From positions 1 through 48,002 of the forward strand of contig NZ_KE384410.1 of NCBI RefSeq assembly GCF_000425625.1: 48,002 nt of DNA, read 5' to 3'. The translations under genes and the position numbers were made by a program. The DNA comes from Stutzerimonas azotifigens DSM 17556. Its GTDB lineage: Bacteria > Pseudomonadota > Gammaproteobacteria > Pseudomonadales > Pseudomonadaceae. Of this stretch, positions 1-8,590 are shown one piece after another (the stretch's first letter is position 1; each line of letters starts with the position of its first letter). A model generated the notes under the pieces. That model saw only the letters and a program-made list of their open reading frames with translations. It searched no databases and was not told where the DNA came from.

Positions 1-95
1 AGCCTCCAGCCTCCAGCCTCCAGCCTCCAGCCTCCAGCCTCCAGCCTCCAGCCTCCAGCCTCCAGCCTCCAGCCTCCAGCCTCCAGCCTCCAGCC
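1..95. repeat. Heptanucleotide tandem repeat
   Basis: Perfect tandem copies of the 7-base unit AGCCTCC run from the first base of the window to about position 95, giving about 13.5 copies, and the array probably starts before the window. It lies just downstream of the stop codon of the DUF1631 gene on the minus strand. No coding role is visible. A single copy of the unit on the other strand occurs near 47844-47854, downstream of zapE. The copy number is probably variable between strains, which is an inference from perfect short-period repeats in general. Confidence 0.95.
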
Positions 96-153
96 CTCTC
101 CCCGGGAGAAGGCGGCCCACAAGGCCGTGGGGCACGCCGTCGGGGCCAGACGG

Positions 154-2409
154 TCAGGCGTTCTTCAGACGGCGCAGGTTGCCGATCACCGACTCCAGCG
201 CGCGGTCGAACAGCAGGGCGTCGTCGAGCAGGCGCACGGCACCGCGGCGGAACTCGATCGCCAGGCCCGTGCGGGTCTTTTCCAGAACCTTCATGCCGGT
301 GCGGTTGACGAAGATGTACTTGCCGGTCGGCTTGATGATCGCGGCGAGCTTGCAGCGCAGTTTGTGTTCCTCGTCTTCCTGGAACTCCACCCAGCTGCCC
401 ACGCGCAGGCTGTCGACCTGGAGCATGGCTTCGTCGTCGTCCGGCAGCTGGATTTCCGGCTCCGCGGCACGGGTCTCGCCGGGCGCGAGCAGGACGATTT
501 CCTCCACTACCTCGACCATGGCCGGCGCCGGCGGGCCGACGAAGACCCCGGCCGGGGCCTGCGCTTGCGCTTCGCCGTCCGCCGCGGCGGGTTGTTCCGG
601 AGCCGGCTCGATGGCGGGGACCGGATTGAGCGCCTGGACGTGCAGCAGCTCCAGCTGGTTGAAGAAATCGCTGGTGGAGAACGGATCGAAGGCGGCGCTG
701 CTCAGCCCGTCGCGCAACGACTTCAGCAGCCCGGGGACTTCCTCCAGCAGGCGCTGGCGCTCGGCCGATTCCTCGTGCGGCGCCACGCTCCAGATCAGCA
801 GGTCCATGGTGTCGAGCGCCGACTGCCATTCCTCGGACTGGGTGCCGTGCTTCAGGCATGTCAGCAGCAGGACCTTGCTCCAGGCTTCCTGGAGCAGGCG
901 CACCACCACCTCCGGCAGGGTCTGGCCGAGCAGGCGCTGGTTGAGCGCGCGCTCGACGTCCTGGCGGGCGGCTTCGGCCTTGGCGCGGCCTTCCTCGGCA
1001 TCGCGGGTGCGCTGCTCGAGCAGTTCACTGCGGCGACGCTCGTCGCCGCTGTAGGCGAGGAAGTCGGCCAGCAGTTCGGAGAAGATCGCCGGGTCGTCGG
1101 TGAAGTCGTTCAGCAGGCGGCTGACCACCTGCTCGATCTTCTGGTAGAGGCTGTCGCGCCGGGCATCGTCCTGGTCGCCCCAGCCCATCGCGGCGGAAGC
1201 GATTTCGTTCAGCAGGCGGCGGGCCGGGTGGTTGCCCCGGGAGAAAAAGGTCTTGTCGAGCACCGCGACCTTGAGGATCGGAATCTGCAGGCGCGCGATC
1301 AGGGCCTTGAGCGAGTCGGGCAGCGTGCGGTCGTCGAGGATGAATTCGAACAGCATGGAGACGAGGTTGATCACGTCCTCGTCGATCTCGCCGACGACCC
1401 GGTGCTTGCCGCTCTTGACGCTGGCGCGACGCAGCAGCTCGTCGAGCTGGTCGCGCACTTCGAGGTGTTCGGCGGTTGCCGGCAGGCGGGTCTGCATGTG
1501 CGACAGCAGGCGCATCAGGTCGTTGCTGGAAATCGGTACGGCATCGCTCGGGCGCGGCATGGCGCGCAGGGAGCTGTCGCGGACTTCGGCGAGCAGGCTC
1601 TGCAATGCGCCGAAGACTTCCTGCATGTCGGCGTCGCCAGCCTGGGTGTCGGCGTAGCTGCCGGCTCCCAGGCCGGCGGCGGAGGCGGCAGGGCGTTCCT
1701 GGCGCGCGCGCGGCGCAATGGAGCGCAGCTCCGGCAGCACGCCGGCGGCGATCAGCGTGTGATTGGCCTCGGCGTAGAGCTGGTCGAGGTTGGTCAGCAC
1801 GTACTTGTCGAACATCTTGAGGATGATCAGCTTGACGCGGATATCCATCACCAGCTCGGAGCAGGCCTGCAGGAAGCAGTCGCACAGCGTGAGCGGGCCG
1901 AGCGGGTTGTTCCGGTCGTCGAGCTTCTTGCTGACCAGGGTGTTCAGGCGCGTAGTCAGGTGGGTGAGGGCGAGCGCGTCGCGGCTCATCACCTTGGCGA
2001 CCATGGTGTCGACGGCCACCGACTCCTCGAGTTCGTCGTTCTGCACCAGGGCCAGGCTGTCGAAGGAGACGTCGGGTTCGGCGGGGCGGCCGATCTCGTA
2101 CTGATTGAGCGAGGAGAAGGATTCGAAGACCCGCTGCAGGAAGCTGCGCTCGATGCTGCGGCGCTTCATGCGCAGGTCACGCATGGCTTCGAAGAAGGCG
2201 TTCTGGTCGCTGTTGCTGCCGGCCCGATCGGCCATGTCGAAGAGGGCGTCGTCGGCGTTGTCGAACAGCGCCTGCAGAGCCTGCTTGAGCTGCTGCGCAG
2301 CCTTGTCGCGCACGCTGATCAGGGCGACCGGCAACCGCCCCGCCGGCATTGCCGGCCTGTGCTCGGGGGCGGCCTTGCTGAGATGCACTACTTTTGCGTC
2401 GGTACGCAT
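154..2409 (-). CDS. DUF1631 family protein (host gene)
   Basis: This 751-residue protein belongs to the DUF1631 family, a large, mostly helical and acidic protein of unknown function found in Pseudomonas and related proteobacteria. There is no signal peptide or membrane segment. The middle is rich in charged helices, including an Arg/Glu/Ala stretch that could form a coiled coil. The C-terminal part contains a small beta-rich segment (VGSWVEFQEDEEHKLRCKLA), reminiscent of PilZ-like or SH3-like folds. The open frame extends further upstream, but the ATG at 2409 has GGAG 7 bases upstream and starts the conserved sequence MRTDAKVVHL. From memory, this gene lies next to nadC in P. aeruginosa; here the ICE separates them. 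It is host DNA and its high GC matches the right flank. Confidence 0.85.
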   Translation of the reverse strand: MRTDAKVVHLSKAAPEHRPAMPAGRLPVALISVRDKAAQQLKQALQALFDNADDALFDMADRAGSNSDQNAFFEAMRDLRMKRRSIERSFLQRVFESFSSLNQYEIGRPAEPDVSFDSLALVQNDELEESVAVDTMVAKVMSRDALALTHLTTRLNTLVSKKLDDRNNPLGPLTLCDCFLQACSELVMDIRVKLIILKMFDKYVLTNLDQLYAEANHTLIAAGVLPELRSIAPRARQERPAASAAGLGAGSYADTQAGDADMQEVFGALQSLLAEVRDSSLRAMPRPSDAVPISSNDLMRLLSHMQTRLPATAEHLEVRDQLDELLRRASVKSGKHRVVGEIDEDVINLVSMLFEFILDDRTLPDSLKALIARLQIPILKVAVLDKTFFSRGNHPARRLLNEIASAAMGWGDQDDARRDSLYQKIEQVVSRLLNDFTDDPAIFSELLADFLAYSGDERRRSELLEQRTRDAEEGRAKAEAARQDVERALNQRLLGQTLPEVVVRLLQEAWSKVLLLTCLKHGTQSEEWQSALDTMDLLIWSVAPHEESAERQRLLEEVPGLLKSLRDGLSSAAFDPFSTSDFFNQLELLHVQALNPVPAIEPAPEQPAAADGEAQAQAPAGVFVGPPAPAMVEVVEEIVLLAPGETRAAEPEIQLPDDDEAMLQVDSLRVGSWVEFQEDEEHKLRCKLAAIIKPTGKYIFVNRTGMKVLEKTRTGLAIEFRRGAVRLLDDALLFDRALESVIGNLRRLKNA

Positions 2410-2466
2410 TCCTAATCTCCCGCGGACACCTGCTCCGGGCTGTTCGACCCGACAGCCAGCTGAAGA

Positions 2467-2495
2467 AAGAAAGCCCAGCTGTGCCTTGCTGTCAA
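2467..2495 (-). promoter_or_regulatory. Possible promoter of the DUF1631 gene
   Basis: On the minus strand a perfect TTGACA hexamer (2495-2490) is followed after 17 bases by TTTCTT (2472-2467), a weak -10 match. It lies about 60 bases upstream of the ATG at 2409, on the host side of the proposed ICE end, so it would be unaffected by integration. This is a visual match only. Confidence 0.35.
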
Positions 2496-2608
2496 CGCCC
2501 TGACGCCAATTAAGCTCCATTATTGGCGGGTCCGGTATTAATCCAAGCCCGCATTTGAGTTGGACATGATTTTCGTCACAGATACTCCCCGGAATTTTCG
2601 CGGAACGC

Positions 2609-2617
2609 CAAAAAAGT
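2609..2617. other. Proposed left attachment site (direct repeat)
   Basis: CAAAAAAGT here is repeated at 42913-42921, and the next five bases match at four positions (GCCGG against TCCGG). Tn4371-family elements are known to use short T-rich target sites, and this site reads ACTTTTTTG on the other strand, so it is compatible but not identical to the published consensus I remember. Rejoining the two host sides would give CGGAAC-GCCAAAAAA-GTTCCG, an inverted repeat that exists in neither half alone, which favours this placement. Confidence 0.5.
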
Positions 2618-2624
2618 GCCGGTG

Positions 2625-2657
2625 TCAAGTCTTTCGTGTAAATCACGAAGGGCTTGA
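2625..2657. repeat. Inverted repeat just inside the left ICE end
   Basis: A dyad with inner arms CTTTCGTG and CACGAAG and outer arms TCAAG and CTTGA surrounds a TAAAT loop. It lies 8 bases inside the proposed attachment repeat. Such a position fits an arm-type binding site for the integrase or an excision factor, but it could equally be a simple hairpin. Confidence 0.55.
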
Positions 2658-2846
2658 AACCGTATGTGGGGCAGTAGGTTAGCTCTTTTCGGGGCCGCTT
2701 TGCAGCACTGCGGCTTCGTGGGCTAGGAGCCACATAAGAGCGTCGGGAGGGGAAGCCGCATCGCACTGTGTCGTGCTTGATTGCCGAGGAACGGCGGGCC
2801 TGCCGCATCATCATAGCCCAAGAGGCTTGGCGGCATCCAGAACGAA

Positions 2847-2874
2847 GAACGCGCAGCCTTGGGGCTGCGCGTTC
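2847..2874 (-). terminator. Terminator of the tra/trb operon
   Basis: A perfect 12-base stem, GAACGCGCAGCC (2847-2858) and GGCTGCGCGTTC (2863-2874), closes a 4-base loop. It lies 30 bases past the stop codon of the DUF2274 gene. On the minus strand it is followed by a moderately T-rich stretch (TTCGTTCTGG), so an intrinsic or hairpin-assisted terminator ending the transfer transcript is likely. Confidence 0.7.
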
Positions 2875-2904
2875 GATGGATGCGGCGGGCGATGTACGAC
2901 ACCA

Positions 2905-3150
2905 TCATGCCGGCTTCGATGGCGCGCTCCGCGTGGCCGTGCCCTTCCTGAATCCCCTGTCTCCCGCCATGAAGGCTTCCAGCATGTGCGGGATCAGCGT
3001 CATGGCATCTACCGCCTCGCCATACGCCTGCGCGTGCAGCGCGGCGTAGCGATCGAGGTCGGCTTTCAGGCTGGCCGGACAGGCGAAGGTCAGCTTGACG
3101 CTTTCGGTCTTGGGCAGCGGCCCGAGCCGCAGCTTCTTGGTCGTGCTCAT
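2905..3150 (-). CDS. DUF2274 family protein, end of the trb operon
   Basis: This 81-residue soluble protein (MSTTKKLRLGPLPKTESVK...) matches the DUF2274 family, which typically follows trbI in Tn4371-type elements. Residues 15-60 look like a ribbon-helix-helix or CopG-like helical core (FACPASLKADLDRYAALHA). Its ATG overlaps the trbI stop codon as ATGA, so it is probably translated by coupling to trbI and is the last gene of the transfer operon. A role as a small regulator of transfer is possible, but its function is not known. Confidence 0.85.
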   Translation of the reverse strand: MSTTKKLRLGPLPKTESVKLTFACPASLKADLDRYAALHAQAYGEAVDAMTLIPHMLEAFMAGDRGFRKGTATRSAPSKPA

Positions 3151-4430
3151 TGCGAAGCCCCCCGGTTGAAGAACAGCGGCTGGTACGGCCGCAGCACAAG
3201 ATCCCGGTTGACGATGATCCGCACCGGCAGGCCGGGCCGGCTGGTCAGCGTGGGTTGGATGTTCATGTTGCGCCGGGTCATCTCCTGGCCGACCTGATTG
3301 ATGCTGTCCTGTGCGCTGTCGCGTCCGGCGATGACGATGCGGTTGCCGTCCTGGCGGTTCTCCGGCGCGGCCAGCTCGGCGCCAACGCCCAGCAGCGTCG
3401 TCAGCACAGCACCGGCGACGATGCGATCCCAATGCCAGTCCACGTCGTCTTCCAGGCCGGCGTAGCCGGCCGGGTCGGTGCCCACGAGGTTGTCGAGCGT
3501 CAGCGAGGACGTATCGGGCAGGATGATCCGGTTCCACACCACCTGCACGCGGCTCTGCCCGTAGCTGACCTGGCTGTTGTAGCGCCCGAGGATGCGCGAT
3601 CCCTGCGGGATCAGCAGGAACTTGCCCGTGGCCGTGTCATAGACCGGCTCTGTCACCGTGGCGATCACGTCGCCCGGCAAGTCCGACTTGATACCTGTCA
3701 CCAGCGCGCCGGCGATCACCGTGCTCGCCATCACCTGATAAGGCGATGCCGGCAGCGCCAGGTTGCCGGAATTGCGGGTTTCCGTAGAGCCGCCTTTCAG
3801 GAATGCCTCTTTCTGGTCTTGCCGGTTCTGCACGGCGGTCGGATCGGCTGGCTGTGCAGCCACAGAGGCCGGCCCGGCAGCGAGTGGGTCGAAGGCCGCG
3901 AGCGCGCTGGCAGCGCCAGGCACCCCCGGCGCCGCCTGCGCCACCGTGGCGGCGGCCTGGCCTTGGCCGCCCGAGCGGAAGAACACCGACGAAGCCGCCG
4001 CCGCATCAGCTTCCTTGCGCAAGGCATCCTCGGGATCGTGACCCGGAGGCGTATAGGCCGGTGTCACCGGCTGCTGCGAGTTCACGATGGCCGGGCCAAG
4101 ATCGCCCGGTAGTGGCGGCCCCAGTTCGGGTGCGGCGGGCGGCAAGGCCGGCAGCTTCGAGTAATCGGTTGGCAGCGCGTCCAGCCCTTCGGACTTCGAC
4201 ACGCGATCGACGTTGTAAAGCTCGGCCTGCTCGCTGGCTCCGCGCCGCTGCGGCTGCAATGACCAGATCGTGGCCCCGAACACGGCGACCGACAGGCCGC
4301 CGGCAAGGATGGCCAGCGTGCGCCGATTCAGGCGCGTGACCGGGCGCGGCTGGGCGCGCAGCGCCACCGCCTCGGGCGCTACCTTGCCCGCCTGCGGCGT
4401 GGCAAGGTCAGGGGCGTCGTCTTGGCTCAT
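3147..4430 (-). CDS. trbI: TrbI, VirB10-like T4SS channel protein
   Basis: The product has 427 residues. It has a short cytoplasmic N-terminus, one membrane segment at about 38-57, a Pro/Ala-rich periplasmic linker (about 100-220) and a C-terminal TrbI/VirB10 domain from about 230. In mating-pair formation systems VirB10 proteins span inner and outer membranes and link the ATPases to the outer-membrane pore. The ATG lies two bases after the trbG stop, and the gene overlaps the downstream DUF2274 gene by 4 bases. Length and domain order fit TrbI of Tn4371-type elements. Confidence 0.95.
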   Translation of the reverse strand: MSQDDAPDLATPQAGKVAPEAVALRAQPRPVTRLNRRTLAILAGGLSVAVFGATIWSLQPQRRGASEQAELYNVDRVSKSEGLDALPTDYSKLPALPPAAPELGPPLPGDLGPAIVNSQQPVTPAYTPPGHDPEDALRKEADAAAASSVFFRSGGQGQAAATVAQAAPGVPGAASALAAFDPLAAGPASVAAQPADPTAVQNRQDQKEAFLKGGSTETRNSGNLALPASPYQVMASTVIAGALVTGIKSDLPGDVIATVTEPVYDTATGKFLLIPQGSRILGRYNSQVSYGQSRVQVVWNRIILPDTSSLTLDNLVGTDPAGYAGLEDDVDWHWDRIVAGAVLTTLLGVGAELAAPENRQDGNRIVIAGRDSAQDSINQVGQEMTRRNMNIQPTLTSRPGLPVRIIVNRDLVLRPYQPLFFNRGASQ

Positions 4431-4432
4431 GG

Positions 4433-5425
4433 TCAGTTCCTCCGCGCAACGCCGTCCGTGCGCTCGATTCGCACCACGTCGCCCTTGTCACTGCCCAGGC
4501 GCAGTTCGGCCGCGCCGAACAGCCGATCCACGATGTAGTACGGCGAGCGGAAGCGGTAGTTCACCAGTTGTCCATCGCCCTGCGCGCCGATGACGAACAG
4601 CGGTGGCAGCTCGCCTTGCGCGATGCCCGGCGGAAACTGGATATAGACCTTCTCGCCGTCATCGAAGGCGCGCAGCGGCTTCCACGGCGGATTGCTGCCG
4701 CTGATCGCGTAGCGGAACCGCAGCTTCTCCAGCGACAGTCCGGTATCGACCGGGGCGGCGGCACTGGCCGCCTGCGCCTGGCGCTGCAATGCCAGCATCC
4801 GGTCGCGCGGGTACTCCCATGACGCCGACGCCATCCACGTCTTTTCCGTCGAGGTCAGCTCAAGCAAATAGGTGCGGCGGCTGGTAGTGATGACGAGGTT
4901 GGTCTTGAGGCTCGAGCGAATCGGCTTGACCAGCACGTTCACGCGCAACTCGGCGCCGCTGCCGCTGGACGTGTCACCCACGATCCAGCGCACGGTATCG
5001 CCGGCGGCTACCGTCACCAGTTCTTCGCCCGGCTGGAGCGAAATCACGGTCACGCGACCCACGGCGGCATAGACCTGATACAGCGCGCCATCGGTGAAGG
5101 GCCAGACTTGAATCGCGTTGACGTAGCCCTCGCGCGTGGGTGCGACGCGGGCCTCGGCATTGGCGCGCGAGACGCGCACCTTCTCGTCGGCCGGTTCCGG
5201 CGTGGGTTTGGCGTCTTCTGCTTCGGGCGCTGGCTTCAACTGCGCCGGCATCGGCAACACCTCGGGTACGGCCACCACCTCCACCGGCGCGGGCGGCTCG
5301 GGCAGCGGCTGAGCCTGCACCGGCTCATCGAGCGAAATCACCGGCGGCGGTTTGCCCTGCGTGGCGCAGCCCGCCAGGGCCGCAAGCATCAGCACGGAAA
5401 CGTAAATACGGAAAGACAGGTTCAT
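4433..5425 (-). CDS. trbG: TrbG, VirB9-like T4SS outer-membrane protein
   Basis: The product has 330 residues. The N-terminus has a lipoprotein-type signal with the lipobox LAGC, so the acylated Cys is residue 20. A Pro/Glu-rich linker follows, and then a VirB9/CagX-like beta domain from about residue 95 to the end. It should form the outer-membrane ring with TrbI and the TrbK/TrbJ-region proteins. The open frame runs upstream through trbF, but the ATG at 5425 begins the signal peptide and overlaps the trbF stop as ATGA, which fixes the start. Confidence 0.95.
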   Translation of the reverse strand: MNLSFRIYVSVLMLAALAGCATQGKPPPVISLDEPVQAQPLPEPPAPVEVVAVPEVLPMPAQLKPAPEAEDAKPTPEPADEKVRVSRANAEARVAPTREGYVNAIQVWPFTDGALYQVYAAVGRVTVISLQPGEELVTVAAGDTVRWIVGDTSSGSGAELRVNVLVKPIRSSLKTNLVITTSRRTYLLELTSTEKTWMASASWEYPRDRMLALQRQAQAASAAAPVDTGLSLEKLRFRYAISGSNPPWKPLRAFDDGEKVYIQFPPGIAQGELPPLFVIGAQGDGQLVNYRFRSPYYIVDRLFGAAELRLGSDKGDVVRIERTDGVARRN

Positions 5426-6126
5426 GGCTTGGCTCCTTCGGAAGAATCCAGTTCTCGGCTCCACGACAAGCCGTTGACGTAGATGCCCAGGGGGTTCTTG
5501 CGCAGGCGTTCTTCGGTGCGCGGCGGCTGGAGCACGATGGACACCACGGCCGTCCACCGCTCTAGGCCAGCCGCGGCGCCGTTGACGTAGCGGCGTTCCG
5601 TCCAGCGCACGTTGAAAGACGTGTCGCTGGCGCGCACGACGCTGGCGATCTGCACTGTCACCGACTCCCTGCCGATGCGTGCGAATGGGTCGTTGACCCG
5701 CGCGTAGTCGTTGAGCACGGCTGCGCCCTTGTCGGTCGTATAGTCGTAGGCGTCCAGCCAGTTTTGGCGGACGACGATGGGGTCGATGGACAGCGAGCGC
5801 ACCAGCGTCACGAAGCGCGCAATGTGGTGCGCGGTCTGCGCATCGTTGGGCCGGTAAGGCGTGGCGGCTTCGCCGACGGCGCGCACCTGGCCCGCGCTGT
5901 CCACCTCCACCACGTAGGGCGTCACGATGGACTGCGCCGAGCGCCACACCAGGCCGCCAGCCATCAGCAGCGCGAGTGTCAGGCAACCGAAGGCCATCAG
6001 CCGCCAGTTCTTCGCCTGCACGCGCGGCGAGCCGATACGCTCGTCCCATACCTGGCCGGCAGCTTGGTACGGCGTGGCAGGCTGCGGCGTGTCGGCATAG
6101 CGCACCTGCGGTTTCTTGAATCGCAT
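5422..6126 (-). CDS. trbF: TrbF, VirB8-like T4SS protein
   Basis: The product has 234 residues, with a cytoplasmic tail, one membrane segment at about 43-61 and a periplasmic VirB8-like domain to the end. VirB8 proteins are inner-membrane assembly factors of the conjugation channel. The gene starts 12 bases after trbL and overlaps trbG by 4 bases. Order and size agree with trbF in Tn4371-type ICEs. Confidence 0.95.
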   Translation of the reverse strand: MRFKKPQVRYADTPQPATPYQAAGQVWDERIGSPRVQAKNWRLMAFGCLTLALLMAGGLVWRSAQSIVTPYVVEVDSAGQVRAVGEAATPYRPNDAQTAHHIARFVTLVRSLSIDPIVVRQNWLDAYDYTTDKGAAVLNDYARVNDPFARIGRESVTVQIASVVRASDTSFNVRWTERRYVNGAAAGLERWTAVVSIVLQPPRTEERLRKNPLGIYVNGLSWSRELDSSEGAKP

Positions 6127-6138
6127 TGTCAGTTCTCC

Positions 6139-7515
6139 TTATGAATCGGAATCGCGCAGGCTCGGCCCCTGGCCGGAGCCGCCGCCGTCGCCGCCGCGCA
6201 GCGCATGGGCGGTGGTGGTCGCGGCATGGGTGAGTTGCTGGCGGCGATGCAGCCGCTTGGCCCAAGCGGGCTGTGTATTGGCTGCGCCGGACGTGGCCTC
6301 GCCTGCGGCGGCCTGGCCGGATGCTCCGGCTGCCGAGTCGCCGTCAGCCGCCTGGCCGTTCCAACCAGAGCGGAAGGGAGCTGCCATGCGTTGCCCAGCA
6401 GCGGAAGCACGGGATGCGATGCCGCGCCCGGCGGACTGCGCGCCGGTCTTGGCGACGTTGCCCAAGCCGGCCATCGCGCCCTTCGCGCCACCGCCTGCGG
6501 CGGCGGAACCGGCCTGAAACGCCGAGCGTGCGCTGCTGGCCGTCGAGGCGGCAGCACGCGCGCCGCTGCCAGCGAGCTTGGCGGCGGCAGGCGCCATGCG
6601 CGCCCCGGCCATGACGGCGCCGCCTACGCCCGTCGCGGCAGCGCCGACGGCAACGGCCGTGCCGGCGGCGCCGACAGCGGCCCCGGCCATCGCGCCCGCG
6701 CCGAGTTGCGGCGCACCGGACACCAGGCCCGTGGCGATACCGGGGCCGAAGATCCCGAGCGCCAGCAAGGTGAGCGAGGCCAGCATGATGACCAGCGCAT
6801 GGTCGATGGAAGGCTCGGCGGGATGGACTTGGAACTCCGCGAACACGCCCGAACCGATGCCGACGATGACAGCCAGCACCAAGACCTTGACGCCAGACGA
6901 CACCACGTTGCCAAGCACCTTTTCCGCCAAGAAGCTCGTCTTATTCCAGAGCGCGAAAGGCACCAGCACGAAGCCTGCGAGCGTGGTCAGCTTGAACTCG
7001 ATCAACGTGATGAATAGCTGGATCGCCAGCACGAAGAAGCTCAAGACCACAATCAGCCAGGCGAGGAACATCACCGTGATGGCGTCAAGATTGACGAACA
7101 CCTCGGGGAAGCCGGCCATCTCGCCGACTTGCTCCAGAATCGGCGCTCCTGCGTCGATGCCGGTTTTCGCCAGCCGGCCCGGCTGCAAGAAGTTCTCCAT
7201 CGTGATGGCCGAGCCGGTGGCGGTGATGCCCAGCCCGGCGAAGGAGCGGAACACGATGCCGGCCAGCCAGTTGAAGTTGCCGATGATGTAGGCGAAGGCA
7301 CCGACGTAGAGCACCTTGCGCAGCAGCTTGGCGATGACGTCCTCGCCCTGGCCGGTGGCGTGGCTCATCGCCCAATACAGTCCGGCGATCGTCATGTCGA
7401 TGACGATCAGCGTTGCGGTGAGGAAGGCCACTTCGCCCTGCAACAGCCCGAAACCCGAGTCGATGTAGGCGGCGAAGATACTGAGGAAGCGGTCGATGAT
7501 GGTCACGTCATTCAT
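6139..7515 (-). CDS. trbL: TrbL, VirB6-like polytopic membrane protein
   Basis: The product has 458 residues. Residues 1-270 hold several hydrophobic segments, typical of TrbL/VirB6, which forms part of the inner-membrane translocation pore. The rest is a low-complexity Ala/Gly-rich tail ending in a charged, Gly/Ser-rich stretch, and it is probably disordered. The start overlaps the end of the small lipoprotein gene upstream by 4 bases. Confidence 0.95.
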   Translation of the reverse strand: MNDVTIIDRFLSIFAAYIDSGFGLLQGEVAFLTATLIVIDMTIAGLYWAMSHATGQGEDVIAKLLRKVLYVGAFAYIIGNFNWLAGIVFRSFAGLGITATGSAITMENFLQPGRLAKTGIDAGAPILEQVGEMAGFPEVFVNLDAITVMFLAWLIVVLSFFVLAIQLFITLIEFKLTTLAGFVLVPFALWNKTSFLAEKVLGNVVSSGVKVLVLAVIVGIGSGVFAEFQVHPAEPSIDHALVIMLASLTLLALGIFGPGIATGLVSGAPQLGAGAMAGAAVGAAGTAVAVGAAATGVGGAVMAGARMAPAAAKLAGSGARAAASTASSARSAFQAGSAAAGGGAKGAMAGLGNVAKTGAQSAGRGIASRASAAGQRMAAPFRSGWNGQAADGDSAAGASGQAAAGEATSGAANTQPAWAKRLHRRQQLTHAATTTAHALRGGDGGGSGQGPSLRDSDS

Positions 7516-7853
7516 GGCGCGTCCTCTTGATCGGATGCGGCCGGCGATTCGCTGCCGTCGTCCGATTCGGCCGGTGCATCGAAACTTGGCGGGATCGGCG
7601 GCAGGTCGGCCAGCGTCTGGTACTCATCCGGCCCGGCCTGGCCGGAGAAGAAGCGCCGCCGGAAGGCTTCGGCGGCGGCGCGGCAAGCGTCCTCGCCCGT
7701 GGCCTGCCGGTCGGCCGCGCATTGCGCGCGCAATGCCTTGAGCCGCACGGGATCGGCGGTCAGGGCATCGGCAAGGTTGTCGGTCGGCTGCTCGCTGCAA
7801 GCGGCCAGCAGCGCCACAAGCAGCGAAACCGACAGGGCGAGGACGCATCGCAT
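7512..7853 (-). CDS. trbK: TrbK-like small lipoprotein (entry exclusion)
   Basis: This 113-residue protein has a signal peptide ending in a lipobox, LLAAC (Cys 19). It also has a short Cys-containing core (LKALRAQCAADRQATGEDAC) followed by an Arg-rich FRRRFFSG motif and an acidic tail. The core resembles the EexN-like lipoprotein at 15452-15730 of the same element. Its position between trbJ and trbL matches trbK of RP4-type systems, where TrbK prevents redundant mating. The entry-exclusion role is inferred from position and lipoprotein form. Confidence 0.75.
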   Translation of the reverse strand: MRCVLALSVSLLVALLAACSEQPTDNLADALTADPVRLKALRAQCAADRQATGEDACRAAAEAFRRRFFSGQAGPDEYQTLADLPPIPPSFDAPAESDDGSESPAASDQEDAP

Positions 7854-7864
7854 GGCGGCCTCCG

Positions 7865-8590
7865 TCAGTTGCCGTAGAAGTCCACGCGCTGCGGCGTGTA
7901 CGGCGTGCCTTCACCCAGGAAGCGCCGCCGCACCTCGCGGGCGCGTTCGGTGGCCGCCGCCTGCCGCGCCAGCTCCAGCGAGGCGGCCCGGTCTTGCGTG
8001 ATCTGGAGCCGCTGCGACTGGATCGACTGCTTGGCCTGCAAAGCCAGCAACTGGTTCATGGCCTGCATCGCCTGCAACGCGCCTTCGGCCGACTGGCTCT
8101 TGCCCACGAGGTCGGCCAGCACGCTTTCGTCTTCGCCCAGGTTCTGCGATACCTGCGCTTGCATCTGCATGGTGGTCTGCAAGCCGTGGAGCGTGTTCCT
8201 CCAACGCTCCTGCGCGTCGCGGTACATCTGGTCGCCGCTGACGGTGGCGGCGTACTGCTCGGGATACAGGCGCGCGAACTCCCGATCCAGATTCGTCACG
8301 TCGTAGGCCAGGCCGCGCGCCTGGGCGATTAGCCGCTCGGTCGTCGCCAAATTGGCGCGCAACTGGTTCACCACGCTGGACGGCAGGCTGGCGAGGTTGC
8401 GCGCCTGGTTCATCAACATCTGCGCTTCGTTCTGAAGCTGCTGGATCTGGTTGTTGATCTGTTGCAACGTGCGGATCGCGGTCAGCGTGTTCTGCACGAG
8501 GTTCGTGGGATCGACCACGACCCATTGCGCATGGGCGGTGGCGGTGCAAAGCATGGCCGCGATGGCGGCGGCGATAAGGCGCTTATTCAT
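7865..8590 (-). CDS. trbJ: TrbJ, VirB5-like pilus-associated protein
   Basis: The product has 241 residues. A cleavable signal peptide (MNKRLIAAAIAAMLCTATAHA in outline, cut after AHA) is followed by long Gln/Asn-rich amphipathic helices, typical of TrbJ/VirB5 minor pilus components. The ATG overlaps the trbE stop by 4 bases. It should act in the periplasm or at the pilus tip in pilus assembly and host contact. Confidence 0.93.
   Translation of the reverse strand: MNKRLIAAAIAAMLCTATAHAQWVVVDPTNLVQNTLTAIRTLQQINNQIQQLQNEAQMLMNQARNLASLPSSVVNQLRANLATTERLIAQARGLAYDVTNLDREFARLYPEQYAATVSGDQMYRDAQERWRNTLHGLQTTMQMQAQVSQNLGEDESVLADLVGKSQSAEGALQAMQAMNQLLALQAKQSIQSQRLQITQDRAASLELARQAAATERAREVRRRFLGEGTPYTPQRVDFYGN

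Larger units (their letters stand above)
2410..2904. other. Intergenic region spanning the left ICE end
   Basis: This gene-free stretch holds, from left to right, the host 5' region of the DUF1631 gene, the proposed left attachment repeat (2609-2617), a dyad just inside the element (2625-2657), about 190 bases in which I see no convincing gene, and the terminator of the transfer operon (2847-2874). The long frame continuing upstream from the DUF1631 gene crosses the proposed ICE end and looks fortuitous. Confidence 0.7.

Noticed and set aside
2410..2900. Exact published-type Tn4371 target word TTTTTCAT at the ICE ends
   Set aside because: I looked in both end regions and did not see it; CAAAAAAGT is used instead with moderate confidence.
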